From an uncultured Clostridia bacterium (lineage in GTDB: Bacteria > Bacillota > Clostridia > Oscillospirales > Acutalibacteraceae), in contig CAMJMQ010000025.1 in assembly GCA_946407065.1 (NCBI GenBank), forward strand, positions 1 to 34,833: a stretch of 34,833 bases of DNA. The letters run 5' to 3'. The translations under genes were made by a program, and so were the position numbers. The notes beneath the pieces were generated by a model. The model was given only the letters and a program-made list of their open reading frames with translations. It had not been told where the DNA came from and did no database searches. How positions within the stretch are numbered: position 1 is the first letter of the stretch; every line of letters begins with the position of its first letter. Shown in pieces: positions 31,160 to 34,833 of this stretch.

Positions 31160-32287
31160 TCATTTTTCTCCCGCAGTCAGCTGAGCCGCTTTGAGAAAAG
31201 CATCGGGGATCTCGACCTCGGCGGTTGAAAAATCGCTCATCTCACATGACAATCCATAAGACTGTCCCTCGGTCATCACGATCATCTCAAAGGACGACAT
31301 ATATCCCGCGGAATTGACGAGGAAGTCGACAGTACATTTTGAGTTCTCGATAATCGACTTATTCGCTTCAAACAGTGCGACGAATTTGTCATAATCCGTA
31401 GCGCGGTAGAAGACAGAAGCGCCGTCATTCCTGATCATCGAAAACAGTTCATAGAGATTGATATCATAATGATAGTGTGTGCCGCCCTCTGCCTTTTCGG
31501 TCTTGATGGTCGCGATCGGGCTGTTGGTGGAAAGGCGTTTTCTCAGTAAACCGACCGCACTGTTCAGCTCTCGGGTCGAGTATTCCGACGTCAATCCCGT
31601 AAAACGCAGGAAAGCGCCGGCGTCAAATCCGCCCGAACGGAACGCCTTATCAAAATCAAAGAAATCCTGTACGTTATCGGCACATTCGCGGGTGGTCCAC
31701 TTGTTGTTGTAATAACTGCCCTTTATCGCGTTTTTGTCACGGGCATACACCGCTCCGGTATAAGTATAGCTGTTATAATCCGCTTCATATAAAGATTCGA
31801 TCGAATGCTTGGCGCGATCGACAGCGATATCACCCTTATAATGCATCATCGGCTTGTCGTTCTCACTCACCGTGACGTCATAATGGAACGAGGTGGAAAA
31901 ATCCCTGGATAAGGAGCCGATAAAACGGCTCATCGGGTTATTGCTCTGATAATATATATAGATACCGAAAACGATCAGACCGACCACGATCACGCCGACA
32001 ACGGCATAGATATAGCTCAGATGCTTCTTGATCCAGTCGCGGCGGCGGATCGCCAGCGCCTCTTCGATAACCTCCATCTCCTTGATGGGGGCACGCGGCT
32101 CGCTGACGTCGATCGCCTCAAAATCGGAGTAATCGTCATCCGGATCTTCATACTTCAAATCATCGATATCAATATCGTCTTTCACTAAAGTATCGTCAGT
32201 CGCTTCGGCGTTGTCCGCCTCGCGTTCATCGACCAATTCGATTTCTTCTTTTTCGATATCAGGACTATTCTTTTCGTTCTCTGCCAA
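31160..32287 (-). CDS. Single-pass membrane protein with acidic cytoplasmic region and outside domain, unknown
   Basis: 375 residues starting at a TTG (32287) six bases after AGAGGG; the nearby ATG is in another frame. Residues 1-80 are extremely acidic (for example DDIDIDDLKYEDPDDDYSDF), followed by a basic patch, a transmembrane helix (about 92-114) and an outside domain of about 260 residues with alternating strands (FHYDVTVSENDKPMMHYKGD ... TYTGAVYARDKNAIKGSYYN). Such meanders recall the LolA/LppX lipoprotein fold, but this is only an impression. It is first in an operon with the phosphatase and the L,D-transpeptidase-like gene, so a role in cell-envelope sensing or assembly is plausible. 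Family not recognised. Confidence 0.7.
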   Translation of the reverse strand: MAENEKNSPDIEKEEIELVDEREADNAEATDDTLVKDDIDIDDLKYEDPDDDYSDFEAIDVSEPRAPIKEMEVIEEALAIRRRDWIKKHLSYIYAVVGVIVVGLIVFGIYIYYQSNNPMSRFIGSLSRDFSTSFHYDVTVSENDKPMMHYKGDIAVDRAKHSIESLYEADYNSYTYTGAVYARDKNAIKGSYYNNKWTTRECADNVQDFFDFDKAFRSGGFDAGAFLRFTGLTSEYSTRELNSAVGLLRKRLSTNSPIATIKTEKAEGGTHYHYDINLYELFSMIRNDGASVFYRATDYDKFVALFEANKSIIENSKCTVDFLVNSAGYMSSFEMIVMTEGQSYGLSCEMSDFSTAEVEIPDAFLKAAQLTAGEK

Positions 32288-32417
32288 ACATATCCCTCTT
32301 TTCCTGTCAGAAAAAGCGGTTTTGATCGTCTTATCGGCGGGTTTTGTCCGCTTATTTACGATGACGATCCGCTATACTGAATTTCTCATACTGACCCTAT
32401 TATATATATATATTGCA

Positions 32418-32447
32418 ATTATAGCAAAATAAGTATTTCTTTGTCAA
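32418..32447 (-). promoter_or_regulatory. SigA-type promoter of the membrane protein-PP2C-LDT operon
   Basis: Minus strand: perfect TTGACA (32447-32442), 18 bp, perfect TATAAT (32423-32418), with about 125 bases of leader. Confidence 0.8.
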
Positions 32448-32473
32448 TATGCCGAGAATATTTTCAAAAACTA

Positions 32474-32503
32474 TTGAAATCTTGTTCATAAAACGTTTAT
32501 AAT
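32474..32503 (+). promoter_or_regulatory. SigA-type promoter of the dockerin esterase gene
   Basis: TTGAAA (32474-32479), 18 bp, TATAAT (32498-32503). It stands back to back with the minus-strand promoter, with only 26 bp between the two -35 boxes. Confidence 0.78.
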
Positions 32504-32544
32504 AAAAAATAGCATAGATTATTATTTACAAAGTAGGTGTTATT

Positions 32545-34077
32545 ATGAAAAAAAGACTTGTCTCTCTTCTGCTGATCATGACGCTGATTCTCGGCGTAGT
32601 ATTCAGCTTGTCCGTCAATACAGCCGCGGCACAGCTTTTCGGCGATGTTGACAGCGATGACGAGGTGACGATCATCGACGTGACTTTTATCCAGCGTTCA
32701 TTGGCGGGCGTCATTCTGTTAGATGACGCGGCGAAAACGCGCGGTGATGTTGACGCGGACGATGAGCTGACGATCCTCGACGCAACGCTGATACAGCGCT
32801 ATGTGGCAGGCGTGATCGACGCGTTCCCTGCCGGTAAAGAACTGCCGACAGAGGCGCCCACCATCGCGCCGACAGAGGCTCCTACAGAAGCCCCCACAGA
32901 GGCTCCCACACAGGCGCCCACCGAACCCGAGGATGTGATCACCAAAGTGAAAAACAATATTCCGATCTATTTCACCAACAACAAAAACTGGAGCAAGGTC
33001 AACGCCTATCTCTTCAACAGTGAGACAAGCGCGCAGCTCAAGGCGTGGCCCGGTACCCAGATGACCAACTACACCACCAACAGCTTAGGCGAAAAGGTCT
33101 ACAGCATGACGGTGGACGTTACAAAGTACGACCGCGTCATCTTCAACAACGGCACCGACCAGACGACCAATCTGCCTGTTACCAAGGCAAGCTCCGGCTA
33201 CTTTGTCGATCCGTTGAGCAAGAACAAGGCATACAGCGGAAAATATATCGGCGGACTTTATCCGTACGGTCAGAGCGGCGAGGGTACGATCAAAACCGTC
33301 AGCTTTACCTATCCCGACGGCAACTACAAGAAAGACGTTTATGTCTGGCTCCCCGAGGGCTATAATGCCAATGATAAGAACAAAAAGTATTCCGTGCTCT
33401 ACATGTGCGACGGACAGAACCTGTTCGGTCAGGCGACTACCTTGTCGGGCTACGAGTGGGAATGTGACGAGAGCGTCCTCTCCCTCATGCAGAACGGCGG
33501 CGACGGCGTGATCGTTGTCGGCATCGCCTGCGGCAATACCGACGCGCGCCGCAACCATGAGCTGACCCCGAATCTCGGACAGCTCGCACCCATCGTCAGC
33601 GGCGATACCAGCTATCAGAACGGCGGCGGCAAGGCGTTCTCCGACTTTGTGACCGACACGGTCATCCCCTATGTCGAGCAGAATTACAACGTAAACTCCA
33701 TCCGCGGTATCGCGGGCTCGTCCTCGGGCGGTATCGAGGCGTTCTATATCGGTATGGAGAACATGGACAAGTTCCGTTATGTCGGCGCACTCTCCCCCGC
33801 TTTCATCCTCTATAACAAGAGCGTTTGGGACACTTATCTGAACACCAAGGACTTCTCGGGCGATGTGCCGCGGATCTACTTCTACTGCGGCAACAGCACG
33901 CAGGATCAGCTCGAGCAGGCGCTGTATACCAACGCCACCGCGATGGAGGGCTGGATGAAGACCCACGGCTATCCCGCCGACAAGATGATCACCAAAACCG
34001 ATGACGAAGCAATCCATAACGAGGGCTTCTGGGCGCTGTACTTCCCGGAAATGCTCAGTTGGTGTATGGACTTGTGA
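32545..34077 (+). CDS. Secreted dockerin - CBM26-like - CE1-type esterase
   Basis: 510 residues, AGGTG before the ATG. Order: signal peptide (1-29, ending NTAAA); N-terminal type I dockerin (31-92) with loops DVDSDDEVTIIDVTFIQR and DVDADDELTILDATLIQR; a PTEAPT-repeat linker (101-127); a module (about 138-225) reading IYFTNNKNWSKVNAYLFN ... AWPGTQM ... YDRVIFNNG, the pattern of CBM26-type starch-binding modules; and an alpha/beta-hydrolase esterase (about 246-510) with GSSSGG (Ser393) and IHNEGFW near the end (probable catalytic His). Esterase D/CE1 enzymes release acyl or feruloyl groups. With a starch module and dockerin it probably works on substituted starch or plant matter in a scaffoldin complex. 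Confidence 0.88.
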   Translation: MKKRLVSLLLIMTLILGVVFSLSVNTAAAQLFGDVDSDDEVTIIDVTFIQRSLAGVILLDDAAKTRGDVDADDELTILDATLIQRYVAGVIDAFPAGKELPTEAPTIAPTEAPTEAPTEAPTQAPTEPEDVITKVKNNIPIYFTNNKNWSKVNAYLFNSETSAQLKAWPGTQMTNYTTNSLGEKVYSMTVDVTKYDRVIFNNGTDQTTNLPVTKASSGYFVDPLSKNKAYSGKYIGGLYPYGQSGEGTIKTVSFTYPDGNYKKDVYVWLPEGYNANDKNKKYSVLYMCDGQNLFGQATTLSGYEWECDESVLSLMQNGGDGVIVVGIACGNTDARRNHELTPNLGQLAPIVSGDTSYQNGGGKAFSDFVTDTVIPYVEQNYNVNSIRGIAGSSSGGIEAFYIGMENMDKFRYVGALSPAFILYNKSVWDTYLNTKDFSGDVPRIYFYCGNSTQDQLEQALYTNATAMEGWMKTHGYPADKMITKTDDEAIHNEGFWALYFPEMLSWCMDL

Positions 34078-34078
34078 T

Positions 34079-34110
34079 AATGAGGAATGAGGAATTAGGA
34101 ATGAGGAATT
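34079..34110 (+). repeat. Left arm of short tandem-repeat inverted pair
   Basis: Alternating AATGAGG/AATTAGG units. Bases 34086-34110 are a perfect 25-bp inverted copy of 34206-34230, and the pair flanks the terminator at 34134-34170. Confidence 0.75.
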
Positions 34111-34133
34111 CCTGCAACTGATAACTGCATAAA

Positions 34134-34170
34134 AAAGAGAGGTACCGACTTTTTCGTCAGTACCTCTTTT
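34134..34170. terminator. Bidirectional terminator between esterase and pckA
   Basis: Stem AGAGGTAC/GTACCTCT (34138-34145 and 34160-34167) with AAAAAA on the left and TTTGTT on the right. Confidence 0.82.
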
Positions 34171-34198
34171 GTTATTTGATGAAAGGAAAGGCGGAATC

Positions 34199-34230
34199 AA
34201 TTCCTAATTCCTCATTCCTAATTCCTCATT
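34199..34230 (-). repeat. Right arm of short tandem-repeat inverted pair
   Basis: Same repeat units as 34079-34110, in inverse orientation, ending four bases before the pckA stop codon. Confidence 0.75.
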
Positions 34231-34233
34231 AAA

Positions 34234-34833
34234 TCAGAGCTTCGGGCCTGCTTCTACCAGCGCCTTACCGGCGTCGTTGGTGGTGTACTTCTTGAAGTTC
34301 TTGATGAAGCGCTCTGCCAGATCCTTTGCCTTGTCGTCCCATTCCTTGGGATCGGCATAGGTATCTCTGGGATCGAGGATGCCGGTGTCTACACCGGGCA
34401 GCTCGGTCGGAACCTCAAAGTTGAAGTAAGGGATGGTCTTGGTGGGCGCGTTCTTGATGTCGCCGCCGAGGATCGCGTCAATGATGCCGCGGGTATCCTT
34501 GATGGTGATACGCTTGCCGGTGCCGTTCCAGCCGGTGTTGACCAGATACGCCTTGGCGCCGCTCTGCTCCATGCGCTTGACCAGCTCCTCGGCATACTTG
34601 GTCGGATGCAGCTCGAGGAACGCCTGCCCGAAGCAAGCAGAGAAGGTGGGAGTCGGCTCGGTGATGCCGCGCTCAGTGCCCGCTAATTTTGCGGTGAAGC
34701 CGGAGAGGAAGTAGTACTGGCACTGCTCGGGAGTCAGGATGGATACGGGGGGCAGCACACCGAACGCATCAGCGGACAGGAAGATGACGTTCTCAGCCGC
34801 GGGACCCGCGGAGATGCCGTTGACCTTCTTCGC
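34234..34833 (-). CDS. pckA: Phosphoenolpyruvate carboxykinase (ATP), C-terminal part, 5' end outside window
   Basis: The frame is open to the window edge and gives the last 199 residues of a protein usually about 530 long. Recognisable segments are [17 protein letters not shown] at the left edge, [20 protein letters not shown] with TERGITEP, the [11 protein letters not shown] segment, and [13 protein letters not shown], all strongly conserved in ATP-type PckA. It interconverts oxaloacetate and PEP with ATP; in anaerobic gut bacteria it often runs in the CO2-fixing, ATP-forming direction. The stop codon lies just beyond the repeat arm at 34199. The promoter is not visible. Confidence 0.95.
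   Translation of the reverse strand, partial: AKKVNGISAGPAAENVIFLSADAFGVLPPVSILTPEQCQYYFLSGFTAKLAGTERGITEPTPTFSACFGQAFLELHPTKYAEELVKRMEQSGAKAYLVNTGWNGTGKRITIKDTRGIIDAILGGDIKNAPTKTIPYFNFEVPTELPGVDTGILDPRDTYADPKEWDDKAKDLAERFIKNFKKYTTNDAGKALVEAGPKL

Overview
The window looks like a chromosomal piece of a Gram-positive gut Clostridia member, most likely a Ruminococcus-type starch degrader (inference from gene content; no rRNA or other taxonomic marker is present). The basis is two dockerin-bearing secreted enzymes (an alpha-amylase, and an esterase with a probable starch-binding module), a class B sortase, LCP and L,D-transpeptidase-like wall proteins, PyrR control of a uracil permease, consensus SigA promoters and strong AGGAGG-type ribosome binding sites. 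I see no tRNA, rRNA, CRISPR array, integrase, transposase or prophage.

Layout. 1-1.5 kb: half of a small inverted-repeat element and a stand-alone CAT/condensation-fold acyltransferase. 1.5-9.2 kb: rlmA on the minus strand, then a plus-strand run: Pr6Pr membrane protein, RpiB-like isomerase, tex, a TipAS domain lacking its regulator half, VanZ-like protein, sstT and a YunG-GNAT fusion. 9.3-10.6 kb: VOC protein and membrane-anchored alpha/beta hydrolase (minus). 10.7-12.6 kb: a solitary ubiquitin E2-like protein, a zinc-dependent phospholipase C-like protein and acylphosphatase. 12.6-13.8 kb: gene-poor, packed with hairpin repeats and one 55-residue gene. 13.8-16.3 kb (minus): DUF5131 protein, ACT-domain protein, a 5'-truncated ABC permease whose broken end is a hairpin element related to the one at the window start, and a small membrane protein.

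16.4-21.2 kb is the most distinctive region. A secreted dockerin alpha-amylase is transcribed away from two tandem paralogous proteins that each join an ECF-like sigma factor to a transmembrane helix, a low-complexity stalk and an outside C-terminal domain. This looks like a membrane-tethered sigma pair that could link an external signal to transcription of polysaccharide-degradation genes. 21.4-25.5 kb (minus): membrane-anchored GH3 protein with an altered catalytic dyad, then a sortase B-LCP operon. 25.7-28.1 kb: pyrR-uraA operon behind a readable PyrR attenuator. 28.2-34.8 kb: EamA transporter; a minus-strand operon of an unknown membrane protein, PP2C phosphatase and L,D-transpeptidase-like protein; a divergent dockerin/CBM26-like/esterase protein; and the 3' part of ATP-type PEP carboxykinase running off the window.

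Intergenic spaces carry at least three families of short hairpin repeats. In one of them the flanks are conserved while the central stem changes but still pairs. All functions are read from sequence motifs without database searches; residue numbers are hand counted.
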